This document shows, one piece after another, positions 8,290 through 17,580 of a stretch of 64,000 nucleotides of DNA. The stretch's first letter is position 1. Each line of letters begins with the position of its first letter. The stretch lies in assembly GCA_015059065.1 (NCBI GenBank), contig SVBE01000008.1:1-64000 (forward strand), given 5' to 3'. Both the position numbers and the translations under genes were made by a program. This DNA is from Erysipelotrichaceae bacterium (lineage in GTDB: Bacteria; Bacillota_I; Bacilli_A; RFN20; CAG-826). A model generated the notes under the pieces. That model was not told where the DNA came from. It made no database searches and saw nothing but the letters and a program-made list of their open reading frames with translations.

Positions 8290-10155
8290 ATGAAAAAGAA
8301 TATATTATTAATCGCACTTTCTGTTATTAGTTTATCTGCCTGTAATAATGGTGGGACTTCATCATCTAAAATTGAACCAAGTAGTTCAGTTGAACCATCT
8401 AGCTCTACAAGTGAACCAGCACATCCAATTGATTTAACTAAGCTAAAAAAGAATATTGAAGGCATTAAGAGCTATCAAGCTGATATTTTAATGGATGGAT
8501 TAACAAATTTTGATACCGGAAGCATGAAAAGCAATGCCGGTGAGATGAAAACAGCAGTTCTCATCGATGGTAATGCTTATTCTGTAGAAACAACAACTAA
8601 AGACACAACGACATTTTCATTAACTGAATACGCTAGTGAACACGGAGTAAGTGTTGATGCGGTAGTTGAGATGGCAAAGATGTCACAAGGAAAGGCTATC
8701 GCGGATAAAGAAAAAGATACTCTTATTACGATTCAAACTGATACAATTGAACCAACTCTTTATAATTTTGATTCCGAAGCGAAACAAACGATTAAATACA
8801 CATCATATAACGATAACATCGTTAATGCCTTTTACCTCGCGAGAGTAGAAAATCATATCAGGGACGCTTATAAGCCGGTTATGAATGTCGCGGTTGATAA
8901 AGGAAGTAAAGATGAAGATAAAGGAACAATATCTTTCACAATCGATGATGTTTTCAGAGAAAGTGAGGAATATCAGTATCTATTAGAAGGTCAATGCTAT
9001 GCATCAGCATTTACTTTATTTGTCGAAAATAATTACCCAACGAAAATTGATTTTACAATTGATCTCGCTTTAGCAACTAGGATGACCGGACATAAAATCG
9101 ATGAGATGACATACAGCGTTGCTCTTAGCAAAATCAATAATGTTCACCTTATCCTTCCAGAAGGTAAAGTGGCCTGTGATCATCACATTTTAGATCAATA
9201 TTATGATGAAACTAACCATTATTCATATTGTCCCGCGTGTGGAATATTCCTTTCTTCCCCAGCAGAACATGACTTTGATGAAGCCCATCATATTTGTAAG
9301 ACATGTGGTTATGTAAAAGGATTATCTTCTAAAGCTAGTCAGGAGCCTAAAGAAAAAACCACGACGAATAAAGTGGCCGAAGGATTATATGCTTTCTCCT
9401 ATTTTGAAAGTGAAAAAGAAGAACGATATGATGTCTCTTGCTTTACGATGAATGGTGAAGAATATTATGATATCGTCGCAAATAGAGGAGTGAGTTACTG
9501 CATTTCTGCCAAAGCATTGATCACTTGTAGTGAACCAGAAGAAAATTATCTCGCTGACGATAGCTGTGTCTATTTAAGCAAGATTGAATACAAACTATAT
9601 ACAAATGTAGAAATTGAAGAAATTGAATCTGAAGCGCTTTTTAACGGCAAAACTTTAGAAGAATTTGTGGCAAGTGCAACTGCTGATATTTCATTCTTTG
9701 GTTATAATATGCACATTTCTCACGAAAGCGAAGAATCAACTGAAACACATATCGATAACTGTCACACTAAAACGGTTTCTCACTGTCCACGTTGTAACCA
9801 AGATGTCCTCGCGGTAATTACTCGTGCACACGTCCCAACTAATTTCAAAGAAATTACATTCGCGGAATTCACTGCGTTATTTGGAAAAAATAATGAACAT
9901 TCAACACTCGATTATCATACTGTAAATGAAGATTTCCATTTCTTTGAACTTGAATGTTCTTCTTGTCATAAAAAGATTTATATGGTCTGCCCAAATTCCG
10001 ATGGATATGAAACTGACCACGCTCTTACTGAACTCGCATACGATTTCTATGAAAAAGAAGGGGTTAGAATTCTAACTTATCAAATGGATCTCACTTTAGA
10101 GCATATCGATGATGGCACTGGTCACTGTATGTTTTGCCATGAAGAAATGGCTTAA
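8290..10155 (+). CDS. Lipoprotein with several CxxC zinc-ribbon-like motifs in its secreted portion
   Basis: Signal peptide/lipobox LSACNN, Ser-rich linker; CPAC, CKTC, CPRC, CSSC, CMFC motifs with neighbouring His. Confidence 0.75.
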   Translation: MKKNILLIALSVISLSACNNGGTSSSKIEPSSSVEPSSSTSEPAHPIDLTKLKKNIEGIKSYQADILMDGLTNFDTGSMKSNAGEMKTAVLIDGNAYSVETTTKDTTTFSLTEYASEHGVSVDAVVEMAKMSQGKAIADKEKDTLITIQTDTIEPTLYNFDSEAKQTIKYTSYNDNIVNAFYLARVENHIRDAYKPVMNVAVDKGSKDEDKGTISFTIDDVFRESEEYQYLLEGQCYASAFTLFVENNYPTKIDFTIDLALATRMTGHKIDEMTYSVALSKINNVHLILPEGKVACDHHILDQYYDETNHYSYCPACGIFLSSPAEHDFDEAHHICKTCGYVKGLSSKASQEPKEKTTTNKVAEGLYAFSYFESEKEERYDVSCFTMNGEEYYDIVANRGVSYCISAKALITCSEPEENYLADDSCVYLSKIEYKLYTNVEIEEIESEALFNGKTLEEFVASATADISFFGYNMHISHESEESTETHIDNCHTKTVSHCPRCNQDVLAVITRAHVPTNFKEITFAEFTALFGKNNEHSTLDYHTVNEDFHFFELECSSCHKKIYMVCPNSDGYETDHALTELAYDFYEKEGVRILTYQMDLTLEHIDDGTGHCMFCHEEMA

Positions 10156-10253
10156 TTAGTAAAAAAATAAGACAACGTCAAAAAAATATATATAATATAT
10201 CCTATTTAATAATAAACGTGTGATAGACATTAAAAATATTTTCATTTTTGGTA

Positions 10254-10281
10254 TTGCAAAAAGATTTTAGGCATATATAAT
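10254..10281 (+). promoter_or_regulatory. Sigma-A type promoter of nucleoside transporter operon
   Basis: TTGCAA - 16 bp - TATAAT. Confidence 0.7.
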
Positions 10282-10304
10282 GTGTGTGTCGATGAAAGTC
10301 GATG

Positions 10305-10369
10305 ATTCGTATATTTCCCTAATTGGAGGGTTGTCTCTACCCTAGACCGTATAATCTAGGACTACGAAT
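10305..10369 (+). ncRNA. Purine riboswitch, guanine type
   Basis: P1 ATTCGTA/TACGAAT, J2/3 TTGTCTCTACC, P3 CCTAGA-CCGTATA-(A)TCTAGG, J3/1 GGACTACG with C at the discriminator position. Confidence 0.9.
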
Positions 10370-10423
10370 TAAATTAGTCGATAAACCGTTTGTGTTATTC
10401 TCTAATTTATATTGTAGAAAGAG

Positions 10424-10450
10424 GCTTCCAAATTACGAGGAAGCATTTTT
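10424..10450 (+). terminator. Riboswitch expression-platform terminator
   Basis: gcttcc aaattacga ggaagc attttt. Confidence 0.75.
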
Positions 10451-10474
10451 CATTAAAGAGGAGGAAAAATATTA

Positions 10475-11779
10475 ATGAAAAAATCAAAGTTACTCTTATC
10501 TTTATCAAGTGTTGCTTTGTTAGCAGGCTTAACTGGATGTGGTGCTGTTAAAGGTGCAGAATATAAGCCAGGCACTGCAGTCAAAGTCGGTTTAATCTGC
10601 TTACACGATGCCGCTTCTACTTATGATAAGAACTTTATTGACGCCTTAACTGAGGCTGCCAAAAACTTAGGCACTAAGGTTGAATTCACAACTGATTGCT
10701 TATTAACTGGTGTTAACGAAGACGAACACTGCTATGATGCCGCTAAAGACTTAGTCAAGAAAGGCTGCAACGTCATCTTCGCCGATTCCTTCGGTCACCA
10801 AGACTATATGTTACAAGCTGCGAAAGAATGGCCAACTGTCCAATTCTGCCACGCGACTGGTACTAATGCCAAAACTGCCAAATTAGCAAACTACCACAAC
10901 GCATTTGCTTCTATCTACGAAGGTAGATATTTAGCCGGTTATGCTGCTGGTTTAAGATTACTTGCTGATCAATACAAAACTGGTAGTGTTTCAGCCGAAA
11001 TCCCAAATATGAAAGTTGGTTATGTCGGTGCTTATCCATACGCCGAAGTTAAATCCGGTTATACTGCTTGGTTCTTAGGTGTCAGAGCTGCCTTTGCAGA
11101 TGTTATGGTTGATCCAGCCAAAGTTACTATGGATGTCAGATTCACTAATTCCTGGTATGATCCAGCTGCAGAACAAGCCGCTGCGAAAGCCTTAATCGAT
11201 GGTGGTTGTGTCTTAATTTCTCAACACGCTGACTCCATGGGTGCACCAGGTGAATGTGAAAAGAACAACATTCCAAACGTTACTTATAACATCGAAACTA
11301 AGACTGAATGTCCAAATACTTATTTAGCTTACAGCCGTATCAACTGGGCTCCATACTATGAAAACGTTGTCAAATCATTATTTGATGGCAAAGCTATCGA
11401 TGGTGAAAAGAACAACAACTGGACTGGTTCATTAGCGACTAATTCCGTCCAATTCAACGTCAACTGGAATAACGTCGTTAAGAATGTTCCAGCTGCTATG
11501 AAAGATACAGCTCTTAATTCTTTACAACTCGCTTTCGAAGCTAAAAAGTTAGCACTCGAAAACGATCTTGCCAAAGTCTTCGACACTAGCAAATTCACTG
11601 TCGGTGGCAAAGAAGTTACTACTTACTTAGCCGATACTGATGGTGACTTCAAAGGCGACACTGAAGTTATCGTTAAAGGTACTGACTTAGCTCCAAGCTT
11701 CTTCAACGAAAGCTATTACTGCTCTGCTCCATACTTCGATCTCGATATCGACGGTATCAACTTACCAAAGAGCAACTAA
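10475..11779 (+). CDS. BMP-family nucleoside ABC transporter substrate-binding lipoprotein (NupA/BmpA-like)
   Basis: Lipobox LTGCG; 'KVGLICLHDAASTYDKNFIDAL', 'YEGRYLAGYAAGL'; followed by ATPase and two permeases. Confidence 0.9.
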   Translation: MKKSKLLLSLSSVALLAGLTGCGAVKGAEYKPGTAVKVGLICLHDAASTYDKNFIDALTEAAKNLGTKVEFTTDCLLTGVNEDEHCYDAAKDLVKKGCNVIFADSFGHQDYMLQAAKEWPTVQFCHATGTNAKTAKLANYHNAFASIYEGRYLAGYAAGLRLLADQYKTGSVSAEIPNMKVGYVGAYPYAEVKSGYTAWFLGVRAAFADVMVDPAKVTMDVRFTNSWYDPAAEQAAAKALIDGGCVLISQHADSMGAPGECEKNNIPNVTYNIETKTECPNTYLAYSRINWAPYYENVVKSLFDGKAIDGEKNNNWTGSLATNSVQFNVNWNNVVKNVPAAMKDTALNSLQLAFEAKKLALENDLAKVFDTSKFTVGGKEVTTYLADTDGDFKGDTEVIVKGTDLAPSFFNESYYCSAPYFDLDIDGINLPKSN

Positions 11780-11790
11780 TTAAATAACTA

Positions 11791-11832
11791 AGAGTTGCTG
11801 GTCATTTGGCCAGCAACTCTTCTTCTTTTTTT
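11791..11832 (+). terminator. Strong hairpin terminator between BMP and ATPase genes
   Basis: agagttgctgg tcatttgg ccagcaactct tcttcttttttt. Confidence 0.85.
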
Positions 11833-11854
11833 ATATATAATATATAATTAACTT

Positions 11855-13693
11855 ATGAACGCGATTAGATTTGAAAATATCACTAAGACATTCGGTAAGG
11901 TTGTTGCGAACCATAACGTTTCTTTCGCTCTTGAAGAGGGGAAGATTTATTCCATTTTAGGTGAAAATGGTTCTGGCAAGACAACTTTGATGAACATGAT
12001 TTCCGGTATCTATAAACAAGATGAAGGAAAATTATATATAAACGAAGAAGAAGCCGATATCAATTCCCCAAGAGATGCATATAAATATCGCATTGGGATG
12101 ATTCACCAACATTTCAAATTAGTGGATGTCTTCACTGCCACAGAAAATGTCTTATTAGGTTTAACTAAAGAAGATTACAAACTCTTTAATAAAGATCAAA
12201 AAGAAAAGGGCTTAGAACGTATCGCTAAATACCAAGCCAAATATCAAGAAGCCAAAGAAAAAGGCGATATTGAAGGTATGGCGAATGCCCAAGCCAATAT
12301 CAAACGTTATAAACGTTACGTTCGTAGAAGCCGTGGATATAATATCCCTGGTGCCGCTGAACGTATCGAAAACATCTGTACTAAATACGGATTCAAAGTT
12401 GATCCTTATCAAAAAGTTTATAATATGTCGGTTTCTGAAAAACAAACTTTGGAAATCGTGAAAGCTTTATATCGTGGTATCGATATTCTCATCCTCGACG
12501 AACCAACTGCGGTTTTAACTCCACAAGAGATTAGAGGTTTATTTGATGTTCTTAGAAATATGAGAGAAGCGGGTAAAACAATTATCATCATCACTCATAA
12601 ACTTAACGAAGTTATGGAAATCTCTGACCAAGTCGTCGTTCTCCGTAAAGGTGAATATATCGGTACGGTCAATACTAGTGAAACTAACGAAAAAGAACTC
12701 ACTGATATGATGGTCGGTAGAAAAGTGGACCTCAAGATCACAAGAAATACCTTAAAAGAAACTCCAAATCGTTTATATATCAACAATTTAACTGTGGAAA
12801 ACGCTGACCACACTTTAGCGTTAGATGATATCTCATTCGTCCTTAAAAGCGGTCAAATCTTAGGTGTCGCGGGTATCTCTGGTTCTGGTCAAAAAGAATT
12901 ATTAGACGCCATCGCAGGTTTAAGAAAATATAAGACTGGAGAAATGATTTTCCATAATCCAAAGAAAGAAAAACCAGTGACGCTTTTCCATCACACTCCA
13001 AAGCAGATTAGAGAAATGTCCACTCAAGGATATTTCCACGATAAAGCTGGTAACAAATTAGATTTATCTAATAAGAAGCTTAAAGAAATTGAACAAATGG
13101 TAAACAATGAAGAAGTCATCTTCTATGAAGATGAAGTCATTGACTTAAAGGATAAGACACCATTAGAGATTAGAGATTTAGGTATCAAATTATCCTTCGT
13201 CCCAGAAGATAGATTAGGTATGGGCTTAGTCGGTTCTATGGATTTAACTGATAATATGATGTTACGTTCCTTTAGAAAAGGTCCGGGTATCTTCTTAAAT
13301 AGAAAAAAACCAGAAGAATTAGCAAATACCATTATCAAAGATTTAGAAGTCGTCACTCCTGGAGTTCATACACAGGTGAGAAAACTTTCTGGTGGTAATA
13401 TTCAAAAAGTCTTAGTGGGTAGAGAAATCTCTTCTTCACCAAAAGTCTTTATGGCGGCTTATCCAGTCAGAGGTCTTGATATCAATTCCTCATATTTAAT
13501 CTATGATTTACTCAATCAACAAAAAGAAAAAGGTGTCGCAGTCTTATTTGTCGGCGAAGACCTTGATGTATTAATGGCTTTATGCGATCGCATCATGGTC
13601 CTCAGCGGTGGTAAACTCGCTGGAATAGTGGATCCAAAAGTCGTCACCAAAGACCAAATCGGTTTATTAATGACTAAAGGGAGGGCGGAATAA
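11855..13693 (+). CDS. Nucleoside ABC transporter tandem ATP-binding protein (NupO/YufO-like)
   Basis: Two NBDs: Walker A GENGSGKTT, LDEPTAVLTPQE; second GISGSGQKE, SFVPEDRLGMGLV, RKLSGGNIQKVLVGRE. Confidence 0.92.
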   Translation: MNAIRFENITKTFGKVVANHNVSFALEEGKIYSILGENGSGKTTLMNMISGIYKQDEGKLYINEEEADINSPRDAYKYRIGMIHQHFKLVDVFTATENVLLGLTKEDYKLFNKDQKEKGLERIAKYQAKYQEAKEKGDIEGMANAQANIKRYKRYVRRSRGYNIPGAAERIENICTKYGFKVDPYQKVYNMSVSEKQTLEIVKALYRGIDILILDEPTAVLTPQEIRGLFDVLRNMREAGKTIIIITHKLNEVMEISDQVVVLRKGEYIGTVNTSETNEKELTDMMVGRKVDLKITRNTLKETPNRLYINNLTVENADHTLALDDISFVLKSGQILGVAGISGSGQKELLDAIAGLRKYKTGEMIFHNPKKEKPVTLFHHTPKQIREMSTQGYFHDKAGNKLDLSNKKLKEIEQMVNNEEVIFYEDEVIDLKDKTPLEIRDLGIKLSFVPEDRLGMGLVGSMDLTDNMMLRSFRKGPGIFLNRKKPEELANTIIKDLEVVTPGVHTQVRKLSGGNIQKVLVGREISSSPKVFMAAYPVRGLDINSSYLIYDLLNQQKEKGVAVLFVGEDLDVLMALCDRIMVLSGGKLAGIVDPKVVTKDQIGLLMTKGRAE

Positions 13694-15024
13694 TGCGTTT
13701 AGCAGAAAATAAAAGGCATTTCTCATTACCATTCCACGTGGTGAAGAGACTCGACACTCCTAAAAAGCAATATTGGATGATTAAGGTTGCTGGTTTCTTA
13801 GCCGCTTTCTTACTCGCTGGTATCATCTGTACAATTTTAAGACCAGGTTCTTTTGGCACATTCTATGCTGAGATGTTTATTGGTGTCTTTGACCCAACTG
13901 ATATGACTGTTTTCTTTGAATTTTTAGAAACAGCAGGAATTTTGTTATTAGTGGCTTTCGCTTTAGCCCCAGCTTTTAAGATGAAATTCTGGAACATCGG
14001 TGGTGAAGGTCAAATCTTAGTTGGATGTTTAGTCACTGCTGGTATTACCAAATTTATGGCTGGTACTTCGGATGCAGTGGTGATCATCATCTCGTTATTT
14101 GCTGCTATAGCAGCAGGTATATTGTGGGCAGTGATTCCTGCAATATTTAAAGCCTTCTTTAAAACCAATGAAACATTATTCACTTTAATGATGAACTATG
14201 TGGCGATGGGTTTAATCGCTTTATTCATCAATATTTGGGTTCCAAGTGGTTCTCAAGTCTTTGGTAGACTTACTAACGGAGCTTTACCAAACCTCTTTGA
14301 TATCAAATATTCTTTCAATATTTTAGTAGTGATCATCGTTGTCACATTGATGATCATCTATTTAAAGAAGACCAAACATGGTTATGAATTAACAGTCGTT
14401 GGTGAATCTGTCAATACTGCTAGATATGTCGGTATCAATGTGAAAAAAGTCATCATTAGAACAATGGTTCTCTCCGGTGCAATTTGTGGTTTAGTCGGCT
14501 TCCTATTAGTGGCTGGTCATCACCACACATTATCCACAGGTTTAGCTGATGGTCGTGGTTTCACTGGTGTTTTAATCGCTTGGCTTGGTGGTTTCCAACC
14601 TGGTCAAATGATTCTTTATTCCTTCCTCGTGGCGATCTTCCAATGTGGTTCTAGACATGCGGCGAGCTATATGGCGATGAATTCTAGTGATTTCTCCGCG
14701 ATTGTCACTGGTATGTTCTTCTTAGTGGTTATCGCTTCTGAATTCTTTGTGAATTACAAAATCATGCTTAAAGGCAAAGAAAATAACAACGAACCAGTTT
14801 TAGCCACTGTTCCAAGTGTTGATTTAGCAAACAGCGAAGAACAATTAGAACAAATCGAAGAAGTTTCTCGTGATGAAGCTATTGAAAATAGTGAACAACC
14901 AGTTGAAGAACCTCAAGAAGAGAAAAAACCTGCCCCTAAAAAGGCTTCTAATAAAAAACCTGCTAAAAAGGTTGATAATAAAAAGAAAACCGCTCCAAAA
15001 AAGAGCAAAAAGGAGGCTAAATAA
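13693..15024 (+). CDS. Nucleoside ABC transporter permease (NupP/YufP-like) with Lys-rich C-terminal tail
   Basis: Multi-TM; FWNIGGEGQILVG motif; C-terminal KPAPKKASNKKPAKKVDNKKKTAPKKSKKEAK. Confidence 0.9.
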   Translation: MRLAENKRHFSLPFHVVKRLDTPKKQYWMIKVAGFLAAFLLAGIICTILRPGSFGTFYAEMFIGVFDPTDMTVFFEFLETAGILLLVAFALAPAFKMKFWNIGGEGQILVGCLVTAGITKFMAGTSDAVVIIISLFAAIAAGILWAVIPAIFKAFFKTNETLFTLMMNYVAMGLIALFINIWVPSGSQVFGRLTNGALPNLFDIKYSFNILVVIIVVTLMIIYLKKTKHGYELTVVGESVNTARYVGINVKKVIIRTMVLSGAICGLVGFLLVAGHHHTLSTGLADGRGFTGVLIAWLGGFQPGQMILYSFLVAIFQCGSRHAASYMAMNSSDFSAIVTGMFFLVVIASEFFVNYKIMLKGKENNNEPVLATVPSVDLANSEEQLEQIEEVSRDEAIENSEQPVEEPQEEKKPAPKKASNKKPAKKVDNKKKTAPKKSKKEAK

Positions 15025-15026
15025 TT

Positions 15027-15995
15027 ATGACTGCTACAATATTTGTCGGCTTCCTTGCTAAAGCGATTAAATTCGCGACTGTCTTCATCTTCGGTTCTAC
15101 TGGAGAAACGATCACTGAAAAGAGTGGACACTTAAATATGGGTATTCCAGGTATCATGTACCTCGGTGCTTTAGGTGGTATTTTAGGTCAAAGAATCTAT
15201 GTCGACTCCACTAACGGTGGTCCATTAAATGGCTTCATGGTCTTATTCATGCCGATGTTATTTGCGATGTTATTTGCTGCTATCGGCGGATTATTATTCT
15301 CCTTCTTCACTGTGGCATTAAAATGTAATCATAACGTCACTGGTCTTACCATTACCACATTTGGTGTTGGTATATCCTGTTATTTCATCGGTTTAATTCC
15401 TTCCGATAGAATGTCTGAAGCAGGTTTAATGGTGCAGTCTTTATTCCCAGTGGTGAGCGATGACTGGTTCTCAACCATATTCTTACAACAATCATTATTC
15501 ACATATTTAGCAATAATTATTGCTATTGTCTCTGCAGTATTCATCTCTAGAACAAGAATTGGCTTAAATTTAAGAGCGTGTGGTGAAAATCCTGCGGCAG
15601 CTGATGCCGCTGGTATCAATGTCGATAAATATCGTTATGTTGCGACTTTAATCGGTGCAGCGATTGCTGGGCTTGGTGGTATGGCTCTTGAAATCGACTT
15701 ATTCAAAGGTATGTTCAACGCGAAAGATGCGGTTGATAGCTTTGGTTGGTTAGCCCTTTCCTTAGTCATCTTCTCGATGTGGAAACCATCTGTTTGTATC
15801 TTTGCTTCTCTCTTATTTGGTGCTTTACAAGTCTTACCAAATTTCTTAAATATCGGTTCTGTGGAGAAACAAGTCTTTGCGATGATTCCATATATCGCGA
15901 CAATCTTAATCTTGATTTTAACTAGTGTCTTTAATAAGAAAAACGCTCAACCACCGGCTGGGCTCGGAATCACTTATTTCCGTGAAGATAGGTAA
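15027..15995 (+). CDS. Nucleoside ABC transporter permease (NupQ/YufQ-like)
   Basis: Multi-TM; GSTGETITEKSGHLNMGIPGIMYLGA; RACGENPAAADAAGINV. Confidence 0.92.
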   Translation: MTATIFVGFLAKAIKFATVFIFGSTGETITEKSGHLNMGIPGIMYLGALGGILGQRIYVDSTNGGPLNGFMVLFMPMLFAMLFAAIGGLLFSFFTVALKCNHNVTGLTITTFGVGISCYFIGLIPSDRMSEAGLMVQSLFPVVSDDWFSTIFLQQSLFTYLAIIIAIVSAVFISRTRIGLNLRACGENPAAADAAGINVDKYRYVATLIGAAIAGLGGMALEIDLFKGMFNAKDAVDSFGWLALSLVIFSMWKPSVCIFASLLFGALQVLPNFLNIGSVEKQVFAMIPYIATILILILTSVFNKKNAQPPAGLGITYFREDR

Positions 15996-16024
15996 TTACT
16001 CTCATTTATAGGAGGTATAAATAT

Positions 16025-17002
16025 ATGTCAGAATTACGCGATCCTAATATGGCGAGAATCAACACGCCAGAATTAGCAAAGGCTTTTATTGATGAACAAA
16101 TTAAAGCCATACGTCAACAAGTTGGAGACAAGAAAGTCTTATTAGCCTTAAGTGGTGGAGTTGACTCTTCCGTCTGCGCTGCTTTATTGATTAAAGCGAT
16201 CGGCAATAACTTAGTTTGTGTCCACGTCAACCATGGTTTACTTCGTAAAGGTGAACCAGAACAAGTCATCAGAGTCTTCAAAGAAGAACTCGGTGCTAAT
16301 TTAATCTATGTCGACGCTGTCGATAGATTCTTAGATGCTTTAGCCGGTGTCGATGAACCAGAAACAAAAAGAAAGATCATCGGCAAGATCTTCATTGATG
16401 TCTTCGCTGAAGAAGCCAAAAAGCTCAACGGCATTTCTTTCTTAGGTCAAGGAACTATCTATCCAGATATCTTAGAAAGCCATGGTGTTAAAGCCCACCA
16501 TAACGTCGGCGGCTTACCACCAGAACTCAACTTCGAATTAGTGGAACCAGTCAAATTCCTCTATAAAGATGAAGTGAGAGTCGTGGGAGAAGCTCTTGGC
16601 TTACCACATAACATGGTCTATAGACAACCATTCCCAGGACCAGGCCTTGGTGTGAGATGTGTCGGCGCGATTACTCGCGATAGACTTGAAGCAGTTAGAG
16701 AATCCGACGCTATTCTTAGAGAAGAATTTGCAAAAGAAGGATTAGAAGGAAAAGTGTGGCAGTACTTCACCATCGTCCCAGATTTCAAATCTACAGGTAT
16801 TAAAGATGGTAAAAGAACTTATGATTGGCCAGTTGTCATTAGAGCAGTCAATTCTATCGATGCCACAAGCGCATCCATCGAACCACTCGATTATAAATTC
16901 TTAGCGAGAGTGACTGATCGCATCTTAAAAGAAGTGAAAGGTGTTAATAGAGTCTTATACGACATCTCACCAAAACCAGTCGCAACCATCGAATGGGAAT
17001 AA
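16025..17002 (+). CDS. guaA: GMP synthase ATP-PPase/dimerisation subunit (GuaA C-terminal part only; no GATase domain)
   Basis: ALSGGVDSSVCAALL P-loop, FLGQGTIYPDILESHG, YRQPFPGPGLGVR, C-term RVLYDISPKPVATIEWE; initiates at ATG 16025 with aggaggt SD. Confidence 0.92.
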   Translation: MSELRDPNMARINTPELAKAFIDEQIKAIRQQVGDKKVLLALSGGVDSSVCAALLIKAIGNNLVCVHVNHGLLRKGEPEQVIRVFKEELGANLIYVDAVDRFLDALAGVDEPETKRKIIGKIFIDVFAEEAKKLNGISFLGQGTIYPDILESHGVKAHHNVGGLPPELNFELVEPVKFLYKDEVRVVGEALGLPHNMVYRQPFPGPGLGVRCVGAITRDRLEAVRESDAILREEFAKEGLEGKVWQYFTIVPDFKSTGIKDGKRTYDWPVVIRAVNSIDATSASIEPLDYKFLARVTDRILKEVKGVNRVLYDISPKPVATIEWE

Positions 17003-17020
17003 TATTTATTAATGAAATAT

Positions 17021-17060
17021 AGCAAGAAGTCGCCCATCTTGATATGACTATGTCATCACA
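17021..17060 (+). mobile_element. Possible additional decayed IS200/IS605 right-end copy
   Basis: AGCAAGAAGTCGCCCATCTTGATATGACTATGTCATCA resembles AGCAAGAAACCCCCACTTCTATAAGTGGTGAGTATGTCACC at 17269-17313; also forms nested hairpins. Confidence 0.3.
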
Positions 17061-17096
17061 AAGCCATCAAGATTATATAACCTCTATAGGTGGGGG

Positions 17097-17294
17097 ATGA
17101 ACTATAAAATATATAAAATATGTAATGATATACTACGTATATTATGCTATAATGAATATGATAGAGATATAAACACCTCTATAAATATTCTAAGAAAGGG
17201 AATTGAAATACTTTCGAAGGATGGGACACATCCGGATAGCTTGTTTATGCTTGATCTGTTAGGGTCATCGAGCAAGAAACCCCCACTTCTATAA
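17097..17294 (+). pseudogene. C-terminal fragment of TnpB (IS200/IS605-type)
   Basis: YDRDINTSINILRKGIEIL matches the TnpB C-terminal DRDxNAxxNIL RuvC-III motif; no upstream RuvC-I/II. Confidence 0.7.
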
Positions 17295-17320
17295 GTGGTG
17301 AGTATGTCACCTAATTAGAA
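17265..17320 (+). mobile_element. IS200/IS605-type right-end remnant
   Basis: CAAGAAACCCCCACTTCTATAAGTGGTGAGTATGTCACC, hairpin GGTGA gtatg TCACC, directly after the TnpB fragment. Confidence 0.6.
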
Positions 17321-17580
17321 CCAGGATAATTTCCTGGTTTTTATTTCTTGAAAAAAAGTATTAAAAACATCCCAATATTTATATATGTATATTTCTATAG
17401 ATTAAATACAAGTACTTAACTATATAAATATAGGGATGAATTTTCGATACAAAAATAGTGGTTGCTTTCATATTTTTTATAGTATTTACTATATTCACTA
17501 ACACACGTCAAAGCAAAGACGTTAAAACTCGGAACGGTGCCCCTTGGATTACGAATACCCTATTCGTCTGAAAGGGGGTG

